A stretch of DNA of 64,000 bases from positions 36,767 to 100,766 of the forward strand of contig CALMYE010000014.1 of NCBI GenBank assembly GCA_937873425.1. Reading direction: 5' to 3'. Position 1 is the first letter of the stretch. Every line of letters begins with the position of its first letter. Below are positions 1 through 7,739 of this stretch, piece by piece. The translations under genes and the position numbers were made by a program. The DNA is from an uncultured Sphingopyxis sp. (GTDB lineage: Bacteria; Pseudomonadota; Alphaproteobacteria; Sphingomonadales; Sphingomonadaceae). The notes under the pieces are model-generated. The model worked only from the letters and a program-made list of their open reading frames with translations, had not been told where the DNA came from and did not search any database.

Positions 1-22
1 CGAAAGCATGTAACCGGTGTTT

Positions 23-1183
23 TCAGGCCACGGTGGACCATGGCATGAGTTGGGCGAGATTGTTGGCGGGATGACCGTTGGCAAGTTTCACGAGGGTCTG
101 GGTCATCCACCCGTGCGGGTTGACGCCGCTGATCTTGCAGTTTTCGATGAGCGTGGCGATCACCGCCCAGTTGTCGCCGCCTTCGTCGGAACCGGCAAAC
201 AGGGCATCTTTGCGATTCAATGCGAGGGGGCGGATCGAGCGTTCGACGGTATTGGAGTCGAGCTCGATGCGGCCGTCGTCGATGAACCGGGACAGTCCAT
301 CCCAGCGGGTGAGCGCATAGCGGATCGCCTCGCCGAGCTTGCTCTTGGCGCTGACTTGGCGGCCAGGGGCGGCAAGATATTGATGAAGATCACCGACGAT
401 GACGCGGCTGCGTTCGGTCCGAGCGGCACAGCGTTGCTCGGCGGGTGAACCGCGCACCTCGTCCTCGACACCATAGAGCAAGGCAATGCGGCGCAGCACT
501 TCGGTGGCGACCGGCGACGTGTCGGCCAGTTCGTAGAACTTGCGGCGGACGTGCGCCCAGCAGAAAGCGAGCCGGATCTGCTGGCGCCGCCGGGCGAGCG
601 CGGCGTAGCCGCCATAGCCATCGACCTGCAGGATGCCCGCGAAATCACCAAGGTGCGTGTGAGGGCGTTTTGCCTTGCGATCTGGCGCATAGACATAGGC
701 AACGATCGGCGGATCGCAGCCGCCCCATGGTCGATCATCGCGAGCATAGGCCCAGAGCTGTCCTGTCTTGGTCGGCCCGCGCCCGGATCGAGGACCGGGG
801 CGGTTATCTCGTCGGCGAACAACCGCTCGGATCGTCGTAGCTCGTCGAGAATGTGGTCACGCAAGGGGCGCAGATACCAGGCCGCTCGCCCGACCCAGTC
901 GGCCAAAGTGGATCGGTCGAGCCGGATGCCCTGCCGGGCGTATATCTGGGCCTGCCGGTAAAGCGGCAGGTGATCGGCATACTTGGATACCAGCACCTGG
1001 GCGATCAGTGCCTCGGTGGGAGTACCGCCCTCGATGATCCGCGCTGGCGCCGGAGCCTGCACGATCGCGCTCTCGCACGAACGGCAGCCATAACGCGGCC
1101 GCCGGGTGACCAGGACGCGGAAGGTGGTCGGCACCACATCGAGGCGCTCGGCCACATCCTCGCCGATCTTCCGAATGTGCCGA
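23..1183 (-). pseudogene. tnpC: IS66 transposase TnpC, truncated and frameshifted
   Basis: The minus strand encodes most of an IS66-type DDE transposase. The first frame has the zinc-finger region (YGCRSCESA) and the stretch around LPLYRQAQIYARQGIRLDRS. The C-terminal frame has the family ending (EVRGSPAEQR, then ELDSNTVERSIRPLALNR and WAVIATLIENCKISGVNPH). The two frames meet near 775-780, where the sequence around TKTGQLWAY is reached only by adding one base; a base appears lost from a G/C run. The N-terminus is also missing, since the reading joins a TnpA fragment near 1183. Inactive as it stands. Confidence 0.85.
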
Positions 1184-1375
1184 TGGCAGGATCACACCCT
1201 CGGCCTCAAGCTGTTTACGCAAATCCCGCCGCCAGGCGTATAGCTGCGAGGGATCCAGCCCATGCCGGCGCGCCACAGGACTGACGCCCTTGCGGCCCGA
1301 ATAGCACTCCGCGACAATCGAGGCCTCCACCTCGGGCGGCCACTCCCGCCGCTTGCCCGCGCCGATGAACACCTC
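1184..1375 (-). pseudogene. tnpA: IS66 TnpA (IS3/IS911-like helix-turn-helix) fragment
   Basis: About 64 residues match the start of IS66 orf1: EVFIGAGKRREWPPEVEASI, then a helix-turn-helix of the form VSPVARRHGLDPSQLYAWRRD, then LRKQLEAEG. The normal C-terminal part is lost; the sequence passes into TnpC. It is in frame with, and directly fused to, the ISL3 fragment upstream. The N-terminal HTH would normally bind the element ends. Confidence 0.75.
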
Positions 1376-1768
1376 AAGGCGGCGCGCCAAGCTGGCCGCC
1401 GGACGCCCACCCAGCGCCAGCCTAAGGTGATGTACGATAGAATCCAGGCGGGCCGTACGCCGGGCAAATGTTGCAGTCACATCTGGAGGAAAGCGTTCAA
1501 CGAAGATCCGCGTGGTGCAGCGGGATGTGGCGCAGCGAAAACGCCGGGCGACAAGAGTAATCCGAACCGGTCGGCCATGAGAGAGTAGATCGGCGAGTGT
1601 ACAGTGATATCGACTGTGGACACGCGCAGATGGGCGGCAGCAGTTCGGGTAAATCGAAACTCGAAATCGGGATCGCCGGGTGATCCGTATCTGATCGGCG
1701 GCATACTCGACCTTGTCGATCACCAATCCTGTTGGCGCAATGGCTTCGCGAAAACCTCTCCCATGCAT
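1376..1768 (-). pseudogene. ISL3-family transposase, N-terminal fragment
   Basis: This keeps only the first ~131 residues of an ISL3 transposase: PNCCRPSARVHSRY, LADLLSHGRPVRI, FVERFPPDVTATFARRTARL and LALGGRPAASLARRL. The catalytic DDE domain is absent because the frame runs into IS66 TnpA. The zinc-ribbon is degenerate: the usual CPxC reads YPNC and the second pair reads TSRC. The start at 1768 has a strong AAGGAG site 7-8 bases upstream. Confidence 0.75.
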
Positions 1769-1810
1769 GGCGATCTCCTCCTTCGGGGAAAAACTCGCCA
1801 CTATCAACGC

Positions 1811-2458
1811 ACTTGCACCAAAAGTGAGTCAGAGCCCCATTCTGGCGCTAATCCACATCCTAACGCGAAGGGCTCGGGCGCTTTAGCGTACGAAAGCCTC
1901 TGATGGGGGAACCCGCGTGGGCTCTGGGATTGAGCTATGGGATTTGTTTTGGCCTGGTCGGAAGGGCACCGTACATAGTTGCAAGACGACCCGGGCGACA
2001 GCGCGAGGCGCGAACTCGACCGTTATGATCGACGCTCAAAGCCTCCATTTGTCGTCCTTTGGCGGATGTGCGGCAACTCTCTGAGGCGATCGGCGCAAGG
2101 CGGCCCGTTGGCCAGCGCCGGGCGCGCGCGGTCGTTCTTGGGAATGGGGGCAATTGCCGCACTGGCCGAACTCGAACGCGTGGTCTCGACCTTATTGGCC
2201 TCGTCAACAGGACTGGGCCGCAATAGCTAGCAAGTTGCCAGCTCGAATTCGACGCTCATAAAATGATTACTCGGTCGGCGATTTTTCTGCCGGCGAGCTT
2301 GAAAAGCTGCGACTGCGATCGCGAGCGAATTTGCAACCAAAAATCGGCTTCCGATATCGTCCAGCCCTTGCCAAATTTTGTGATGGTTTCTATGATGGTT
2401 TCAGCGGTATCTCGTTGTTGATTGCATCGGATTTCCGCCGCTTTGATGCCCAGTTCAG
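1811..2458. other. Intergenic stretch between IS remnants and attachment repeat
   Basis: About 650 bases with no gene I can support. Short open frames exist on both strands around 1980-2230 but have no recognisable family, no convincing ribosome-binding site and mutually overlapping frames. It may be the degraded distal end of an older element upstream. Confidence 0.5.
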
Positions 2459-2479
2459 TTCCTCTTCTGGGCACCATTT
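2459..2479 (+). repeat. Left att repeat: tRNA-Leu 3'-end fragment
   Basis: A 21-bp sequence containing CCTCTTCTGGGCACCATTT is identical to 49932-49952. It has the form of a tRNA 3' end: T-stem CCTCT, acceptor strand TCTGGGC, then ACCA. P4-family integrases commonly recombine in tRNA 3' ends, and the integrase starts 215 bases downstream. No tRNA body precedes it, so it is a partial duplicate rather than the functional tRNA gene. Imperfect similarity to the right-hand copy continues for roughly 100 bases to the right (ATCGACAAAA, then GTCCGAGGA). Confidence 0.8.
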
Positions 2480-2589
2480 ACCCCTCTCCTGACATCCCAG
2501 AACCATCGACAAAACGGCAGAAATCTGCCATTTTCTCCTTGGTCTTGTCTTTTGGTGTCCGAGGATATTTCACTCGATCTCACTCGAAA

Positions 2590-2640
2590 TGGGGCCACCG
2601 GAATAGGCGATGGCCCCACGGCCATTTTCTGGTGGCCCCA
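2590..2640. repeat. Inverted repeat upstream of integrase
   Basis: TGGGGCCACC (2590-2599) is repeated exactly in reverse complement as GGTGGCCCCA (2631-2640), with a related GGCCCCA in between. It lies 54 bases before the integrase start. It could be a recombinase or regulator binding region or an mRNA hairpin; the sequence alone does not decide. Confidence 0.5.
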
Positions 2641-2693
2641 TCGCTCGCTTGAGATGTCGCACCGGCTGAGACCTGCCTGCAGGAGTTGAGTCG

Positions 2694-3911
2694 ATGTCCC
2701 TTACCGATGTTATGATCCGTTCGCTGAAGCCGGAGGACCGCCCTTACAAGCGCGCGGACGCTGGAGGCCTCTATCTGGAGGTGCGTCCGACAGGCGCAAA
2801 GCTCTGGCGCTTCAAGTATCGGCACCTGGGAAAGGATAACCGCATCGCGCTCGGGGCTTATCCGGAAGTGCGCTTGGCCGAGGCAAGGCAATTGCGCGAC
2901 GATGCCCGGCGTAAGTTGCGCGAGGGCGTGGACCCGCTTGCCGAGCGCAAGCGTCAGAAGCTGATCGCGCAGTTCAATGCCGGAAACACGTTCGGTGACA
3001 TCGCCAAGGAGTATATCGACAAGTCGGTCGCCGAGGGGCGAGCCGATGCGACGACGGTGAAGGCTAACTGGCTCCTCGACCAGCTCAAGCCTATCGCGAC
3101 CATGCCTGTCGCCGATCTCAAGCCCGTTGAGGTTCTGGCTGCGCTCAAAAGGATCGAGGCGCGCGGCAAATATGAAACGGCGCGTCGCGCCCGCTCCTTC
3201 GCCAGCAGGGTCTTCCGCTATGCGGTCGCGACTGGAAGAGGAGAGAGCGATCCTACTGCCGTGTTGCGGGGGGCGCTGATCGCCCCGCGTGTGACGCACC
3301 ACGCTGCGCTCTTGGAACCGGAGGCAGTCGGTGCGTTGCTGCGGTCTATCGATGCATATACCGGAAATGCGATTACGCGGCTCGGGTGTCAAATCGCGCC
3401 TCATGTGATGGCTAGGCCTGGAGAGCTGCGTAAAGCCCTGTGGCCAGAGATCGATCTCGACAATGCGGTATGGAATATCCCTGCTGAGCGCATGAAGATG
3501 CGCCGGCCTCATGCCGTACCATTGTCGCGTCAGGTCGTGAGCTATTTGAGGGAGCTTCACGCGCTTACCGGGCCCGAAGGGTTCGTCTTTCCCGCCTTTC
3601 ACACGTTTCGCCGGCCAATGAGCGAGAACACGCTCAATCAGGCGTTCCGCCGCATGGGATACTCCACAGGGGAGGTGACGGCTCACGGCCTGCGGACCAC
3701 CGCCTCTTCGCTCTTGAATGAAAGCGGCAAATGGCATCCCGATGCGATCGAGCGTTCACTGGCGCATGCAGACGCCAATGCCGTTCGCGGGACGTATAAC
3801 CGAGGGCGATATTGGGATGAACGGGTCGCGATGCATCAGTGGTGGAGCGATTATCTCGACGCTCTACGCGCGTCTGACGAAGACCAGATTTCGGCTCTGA
3901 CCGCCAAATGA
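2694..3911 (+). CDS. int: P4-type tyrosine integrase
   Basis: 405 residues, normal length for the P4/DUF4102 integrase family that inserts genomic islands into tRNA genes. The N-terminal DUF4102 arm-binding domain covers about residues 3-90 (ADAGGLYLEV, GKDNRIALGAYPEV), a SAM-like core-binding domain about 97-195, and the catalytic domain about 210-385. The catalytic set is present: R241 in ARPGELR, a candidate lysine in RMKM, H331-x-x-R334 in HGLRTTAS, H358 in LAHAD, and Y368 in TYNRGRYW. A CAGGAG site precedes the ATG. It sits 215 bases inside the left att repeat and points into the island, the usual arrangement. It looks intact and is the obvious candidate for mobilising the 2459-49952 element. 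Confidence 0.95.
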   Translation: MSLTDVMIRSLKPEDRPYKRADAGGLYLEVRPTGAKLWRFKYRHLGKDNRIALGAYPEVRLAEARQLRDDARRKLREGVDPLAERKRQKLIAQFNAGNTFGDIAKEYIDKSVAEGRADATTVKANWLLDQLKPIATMPVADLKPVEVLAALKRIEARGKYETARRARSFASRVFRYAVATGRGESDPTAVLRGALIAPRVTHHAALLEPEAVGALLRSIDAYTGNAITRLGCQIAPHVMARPGELRKALWPEIDLDNAVWNIPAERMKMRRPHAVPLSRQVVSYLRELHALTGPEGFVFPAFHTFRRPMSENTLNQAFRRMGYSTGEVTAHGLRTTASSLLNESGKWHPDAIERSLAHADANAVRGTYNRGRYWDERVAMHQWWSDYLDALRASDEDQISALTAK

Positions 3912-3948
3912 AACGCACCCGCTTGCAACATTCGAAGTTTGTTCCTAT

Positions 3949-3972
3949 GAATGGAAATGTAGAATTTCATTC
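3949..3972. promoter_or_regulatory. Candidate operator of the toxin-antitoxin pair
   Basis: GAATGGAAAT (3949-3958) and ATTTCATTC (3964-3972) form an imperfect inverted repeat ending 11 bases before the antitoxin start. Xre antitoxins of RES pairs usually bind such palindromes to autoregulate. Position and symmetry are the only evidence. Confidence 0.45.
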
Positions 3973-3983
3973 TGGAGAATGTC

Positions 3984-4358
3984 ATGGCGACGCGGCTGGC
4001 CTCGCAGGCGGATCAGGGACGAGTTCTCTCGGAAGCGGTCGCGCGTGTGGCGACATGCTGGAAGCTGACGAACGAGCAGTTGGGCTCGGTGGTCGGTATT
4101 TCTGCTGCAACGGCTTCGCGGCTTCGTTCCGGCAGTTATCAACTTCAGCGAGCCGAGAAGGCGTTCGAACTTGGGCAGTATCTCATCCGGCTTTTTCGCA
4201 GCCTCGATGCGCTCATGGGAAGCGACGATGCGGCTTCGACGTCTTGGCTGAAGTCGGAAAACTTGGATCTTGGCGGCAGACCCATCGATCTGATCCGCAC
4301 GATCCGCGGTCTGAACGACGTGGCCGACTATGTCGATGATTACCGCGCCCGCGTTTGA
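3984..4358 (+). CDS. Xre/MbcA/ParS-type antitoxin (DUF2384)
   Basis: 124 residues. The N-terminal Xre-like helix-turn-helix (about residues 20-50, LTNEQLGSVVGISAATASRL) is followed by a C-terminal toxin-binding domain with the family feature of a wrapped helix bundle ending DLIRTIRGLNDVADYVDDYR. It is the antitoxin of a type II RES-Xre module: it neutralises the downstream RES protein by covering its active site and represses the operon. The toxin gene starts inside its last 29 bases, which couples their translation. GGAGAATGTC gives a Shine-Dalgarno site before the ATG. Confidence 0.85.
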   Translation: MATRLASQADQGRVLSEAVARVATCWKLTNEQLGSVVGISAATASRLRSGSYQLQRAEKAFELGQYLIRLFRSLDALMGSDDAASTSWLKSENLDLGGRPIDLIRTIRGLNDVADYVDDYRARV

Positions 4359-5070
4359 GCGAACGCCCAAGCCGGAGCATCTTCGCGCGTACAGGGGAAA
4401 GCTGTGGCGGATTGTCGAGGCGCAACATCGGATTTCCACCAACCGTTTGGCTATTGGTGCCGACGATCAAGCGTTGCTCGAACAGCTTGTGGAGGAAGTG
4501 AAACCGACCTTGCCGGTAGCGGCGCGTCATCTTCACTATCTGCTCGCGACGCCGTTTCGCTACGGGCACAAGAGTAGCTCGAGATTCCGCCGCGCGGCCG
4601 AGAAGCCCGGCATCTTCTATGCTGCAGAGGCGATTGGTGCCGCGATTGCCGAGACAGCCTATTGGCGCCTGCGTTTTTACTCCCGGTCGCCTGGATTTCA
4701 GCCGCCGAGCACGACCGTGGAGCACTCCGCGATTAGCGTTTCGGTCGCTATGGACCGTCTGCTCGACTTGTGCGCAGATCCATTTGTTGCGGGCGCTTCG
4801 CTATGGATGGCGCGGGATGACTATTCAGCTTGTCAGCAATTTGCGTCTGAAGCGCGAGAGATTAACGCGCAGGCAATTCGATATGCGTCCGTTAGAGATC
4901 CTCAGCATCGCGCGAACGTGGCCCTGCTGGACCCAGCGGTCTTTCGTGACCCAGCGCCCCGCAATGCCCAAACTTGGCATATTCGCTATGAGCAAGGCGA
5001 ATTGATCGCTCTTCGCGCTTTTCCCTCGGAGGAGCGGTTTAGGTTTCGTCCTTCGGATTTTGGGCTCTGA
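4330..5070 (+). CDS. RES-domain toxin (NAD-phosphorolysing)
   Basis: 246 residues, close to the usual size of RES toxins, which deplete NAD+ by phosphorolysis. Conserved segments: LWRIVEAQ near the N-terminus; the SSRFRR...GIFYAAEAIGAAIAETAYWR core with the characteristic Arg and Glu; and a C-terminal QAIRYASVRDPQHRANVALL segment. The gene overlaps the antitoxin by 29 bases with its own ATG at 4330. Such pairs stabilise islands and can act in phage defence. No truncation is seen. Confidence 0.88.
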   Translation: MSMITAPAFERTPKPEHLRAYRGKLWRIVEAQHRISTNRLAIGADDQALLEQLVEEVKPTLPVAARHLHYLLATPFRYGHKSSSRFRRAAEKPGIFYAAEAIGAAIAETAYWRLRFYSRSPGFQPPSTTVEHSAISVSVAMDRLLDLCADPFVAGASLWMARDDYSACQQFASEAREINAQAIRYASVRDPQHRANVALLDPAVFRDPAPRNAQTWHIRYEQGELIALRAFPSEERFRFRPSDFGL

Positions 5071-5224
5071 GGGAAGGGCTGAGGTCCGGCCCGAAGAACT
5101 CGTCGAACAGGTCGCCAAACCAGCTTTCAAAGACCCTAACCTCAGCGACGGACACTGGAACGGGATCTGTCCAGTCGCTTGTGATGGCCCACGAAGAGAG
5201 ATCGTGCTTCGGTGGTCTTCCCAT
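5039..5224 (-). CDS. Small acidic hypothetical protein
   Basis: A 61-residue frame, antisense to the end of the RES gene. It has no family I recognise. It begins MGRPPKHDLSSW and contains VSVAEVRVFESWFGDLFDEF, a plausible amphipathic acidic helix. The longer frame from 5293 has a low-complexity N-terminus, so I prefer the ATG at 5224. It is convergent with the toxin. Support is only the protein-like composition and the absence of another gene at 5071-5414. Confidence 0.3.
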   Translation of the reverse strand: MGRPPKHDLSSWAITSDWTDPVPVSVAEVRVFESWFGDLFDEFFGPDLSPSLRAQNPKDET

Positions 5225-5426
5225 AACGTCAGTTGCCTCCTCTATGGCCGCGCCATCTGCGCCCGCCTCGAGCCCTGGGCTTGAGCCGAACATGGCAGCG
5301 TATTAGATTGGCTATGCATCGATTCGGCCCCGAATTTGTAGCTATTTTCTATGACTTCATTGGCCCCCCGATGCAGGCAATCTCGCGAACTGGTCGCGCG
5401 ATACCTTTTAGAAGTTGGAGCAAATG

Positions 5427-6656
5427 ATGGTGGCGAAATCCGCTATTTTTGTAGATTTTGACAATGTATTTTCGACACTTTGGGGACTGGATCGCGGCGC
5501 GGCCCTGCGATTTGCGTCGCAACCGGCCGATTGGCTTCAAATTCTTGCCAATACGCACCTCACTGGCGAGCCTCGCAGGTGGCTCGTCGCCCGCTGCTAT
5601 CTCAATCCGGCTGGCTACGTGCCCTCACCTGGAGAGAATAGCGATCGCCTCTATTTTTCCCGGTTTAGACCGAGTCTCGTGCGAGCGGGTTTTGAGGTGG
5701 TGGATTGCCCGGCGGTGTCCCGCGGTGGGAAGAATGCTGCAGACATCCGGATGGTCGTCGACGCCCTGGACCTTCTCGATCATCGAACGCGTTTTGACGA
5801 ATTCGTTTTGGCTTCGGGCGATTCCGACTTCACTCCGTTGCTCCAACGCTTGCGAGCAGAGGATAGGCGGATTGCGATCATCTCACCGGGCTATTTGTCA
5901 TCGGCATATACCTCGATTGCCGATCGTGTGATTGATTTCGATGCGATTACGGAGCTGGTCAGTGCCGATGCGAACGCAGTTTCAAATGCGAGCGAGCCGC
6001 GCGCGGTCGATAGCACGGGCGATTTGCAAGACAGCCGCCAGATTTTCGGAAGCTTGATCCGTGAGCGATATGACGAAGCGACAGCGCCGTTAAATTTGGC
6101 CGCGCTGGCGTTTGAAGCGGCTCGGAAATGGCCGGATGCCAAACAGTCCAATTGGTTTGGTGCTGGAAGCTTCTCCGCTGCGGTTTCGGCATTGGAACTG
6201 CCGAACATCCGTTTCTCGCAACATCATATTTGGGATAGCGAAAGACATCAGCCGCCCGAAGCAGAGGGATCAGACCCTGGCACGGACGTGCCGCCTCCTG
6301 TCGTCATGCTTTCGCGCGAGCTTGATCTGCCGCGCATCGCGAAGTCCGATTGGCCGGCCGTCTTCGCCATTCTGTCTCGATATGCAAAGACCCACGAGTT
6401 CAATTTGACAGAGGCAACCCGCTGGTGCCGCGATACGCTTGCCGAAGAAGGCGTTCAGATCGGGCGGAGTTCGATCGGATATATTATGAGGGGCGCGCAG
6501 TTTGGCGGTGCGAGGCTCGACGACGAAGTAGCTCCCGAACCCAACGAAATCGGCCGCGCATTCTTCAGTGCGGTGCTGGACCGCGCTTCCTCAATCGGCA
6601 TAGCATTAGAACCGGATGCCGAAGTGGTCGTAGGCCAATGGTTGGGCATCGAGTGA
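5427..6656 (+). CDS. NYN/LabA-like PIN-fold nuclease with C-terminal extension
   Basis: About 409 residues. The first ~180 form a NYN (PIN-like) metal-dependent RNase domain: D10/D12 in FVDFDN, acidic residues in KNAADIRMVVDAL, and LASGDSDFTPLLQRL with its Asp pair, followed by SPGYLSSAYTSIADRVIDF. The rest (about 190-409) contains two segments resembling OST-HTH/LOTUS-type modules (IRERYDEATAPLNLAALAFE and a similar region after SKDWPAVFAIL), probably RNA-binding, but I assign these with low confidence. The ATG at 5427 has GGAG six bases upstream; a TTG at 5415 gives a longer reading. NYN proteins cut RNA and recur in defence islands. Confidence 0.75.
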   Translation: MVAKSAIFVDFDNVFSTLWGLDRGAALRFASQPADWLQILANTHLTGEPRRWLVARCYLNPAGYVPSPGENSDRLYFSRFRPSLVRAGFEVVDCPAVSRGGKNAADIRMVVDALDLLDHRTRFDEFVLASGDSDFTPLLQRLRAEDRRIAIISPGYLSSAYTSIADRVIDFDAITELVSADANAVSNASEPRAVDSTGDLQDSRQIFGSLIRERYDEATAPLNLAALAFEAARKWPDAKQSNWFGAGSFSAAVSALELPNIRFSQHHIWDSERHQPPEAEGSDPGTDVPPPVVMLSRELDLPRIAKSDWPAVFAILSRYAKTHEFNLTEATRWCRDTLAEEGVQIGRSSIGYIMRGAQFGGARLDDEVAPEPNEIGRAFFSAVLDRASSIGIALEPDAEVVVGQWLGIE

Positions 6657-6699
6657 ACGAAACGAGGAGAAACTTCTCAGATTTGGAAGGAGAGACGCT

Positions 6700-6864
6700 G
6701 TGGGCTTTATCTCATCAATTTTTCGATCCCTTGTCCGCGGAACGGTGGTCGTCCACCGGCGTGCATCGAAGATCGACAAAATCAATATTTGGAAGACGAG
6801 CAAGAAATTGCGCGGGGACTGGATCCCCCACGATGAATGGATCAAGCGCAGACGACGGCGCTAG
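6700..6864 (+). CDS. Small basic hypothetical protein, GTG start
   Basis: A 54-residue frame from GTG 6700 preceded by a strong GGAAGGAG site. The sequence is strongly basic, with a start GFISSIFRSLVRGTVVVHRR, a middle rich in Lys/Trp, and a run of five arginines at the end. It follows the NYN gene by 43 bases and could be cotranscribed. No family is recognised; the charge suggests nucleic-acid or membrane contact. Confidence 0.45.
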   Translation: MGFISSIFRSLVRGTVVVHRRASKIDKINIWKTSKKLRGDWIPHDEWIKRRRRR

Positions 6865-6915
6865 ATCACGCTCGCCTGATGATGGTTGGCCCGAGAGTTG
6901 CATTCCATCTGGAGC

Positions 6916-7518
6916 TTAACACCACGGACGACGCCCGCCGTCATATCGACGCGCAAGCCCTTCTTCGACGAGCGTATCGCCGACCGATTGTCCGTTCACA
7001 TTTATGATGCGAAGTTTTCGTCCATAGCGATCCTCGTCTCTGTCAATTGGACGGAGTTCAATGGGGCCGCTCTCAAGGAGTTGGTGAAGCCGCTCGGTGG
7101 CGCGATCGCCCAGCTCCTTCTCGGCTGAGCAGCCGGAGTTATGGGTTTCCGGGGTGTCGATGTCGGCGATCCGAATCTTGGTGCCATGTAGCCAGATCGT
7201 GTCGCCATCGACGATACAGTTCTCGCCGCCGCCAGCGTGACAGAATGAGAAGTCGATGCGCTCTCCCTTTGCCTTAATTGCAGATGGCTCAGGCGTAGGA
7301 TCATTTGCCCGATTGATTTGCGCCGCTGCCGATGTCGCGAGGGGCAGTGGTTGTTCTGCCTTCGGGGCGAACCAGCCGGAAAAATAGGCCTGTGCGACAC
7401 CGACCGTCAGAACGAATGTTGCCAGGAAAAGAAGGGCACCAGCACGCCGAACAGGCCGCGGTTGCTTCGTATATGTGGATGTTGGCCGACGCCCCCGGCT
7501 ATAACGATTGCGGCGCAT
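6916..7518 (-). CDS. Membrane-anchored staphylococcal-nuclease-like protein
   Basis: 200 residues. Basic N-terminus (1-25), one membrane segment about 26-45 (AGALLFLATFVLTVGVAQAY), a ~40-residue linker, then an SNase (thermonuclease) domain about 86-200. The active-site pattern is visible: D104 in IVDGDT, R116 in IRIADIDTPE with E124, and arginines in DRYGRKLR (164-170), matching the SNase Arg-Glu-Arg set. Basic residues before the TM segment predict an N-in topology with the nuclease in the periplasm. It is the last gene of the minus-strand membrane operon, 65 bases after the 51-residue gene. The inferred role is cutting nucleic acid at the envelope; a housekeeping thermonuclease that happens to sit here is the alternative. 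Confidence 0.8.
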   Translation of the reverse strand: MRRNRYSRGRRPTSTYTKQPRPVRRAGALLFLATFVLTVGVAQAYFSGWFAPKAEQPLPLATSAAAQINRANDPTPEPSAIKAKGERIDFSFCHAGGGENCIVDGDTIWLHGTKIRIADIDTPETHNSGCSAEKELGDRATERLHQLLESGPIELRPIDRDEDRYGRKLRIINVNGQSVGDTLVEEGLARRYDGGRRPWC

Positions 7519-7583
7519 CGCTAACTCTCGCGGTACCTATTGACAGTGGGTCAACCCCGGGGAAGGGCAGTCTCATGCTACCC

Positions 7584-7739
7584 TCACGAGGGACGAAAGC
7601 TGAACAATGACCACCATCTTTGCACGCTGGGTGGTTCGGACACCGCGGGGGCCTCGACCATCGTCTTGCGCAACTTCCTGTCGACAGCTTGCTTTGCTGC
7701 CAGCCGCAATTGCGCCAGTGCCTGATCTAGCGGGTCCAT
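7584..7739 (-). CDS. 51-residue coupled small protein of the membrane operon
   Basis: The ATG overlaps the stop of the OmpA-like gene as TAATG, so it is very likely translated by re-initiation. The product starts MDPLDQALAQLRLAAKQA, an amphipathic helix, has a Lys/Arg-rich middle, and ends QRWWSLFSFRPS, an aromatic tail suited to membrane association. No family is recognised. The tight coupling suggests a structural or regulatory subunit of the complex encoded by its neighbours. Confidence 0.6.
   Translation of the reverse strand: MDPLDQALAQLRLAAKQAVDRKLRKTMVEAPAVSEPPSVQRWWSLFSFRPS

Larger units (their letters stand above)
1..1810. mobile_element. Decayed composite of IS66 and ISL3 remnants
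   Basis: Two insertion-sequence families are joined end to end on the minus strand. Reading from 1768 downwards: the N-terminal third of an ISL3-type transposase, then the start of an IS66 TnpA, then a jump directly into the middle of an IS66 TnpC. IS66 tnpB, the end of tnpA and the start of tnpC are missing. No complete transposase remains, so this is a non-autonomous relic. One end may lie just outside base 1, because the TnpC stop is only 22 bases from the window edge. Terminal inverted repeats were not identified. Confidence 0.8.

Noticed and set aside
1979-2230. Overlapping small open frames on both strands as genes
   Set aside because: No family, no convincing RBS and equal openness on both strands.
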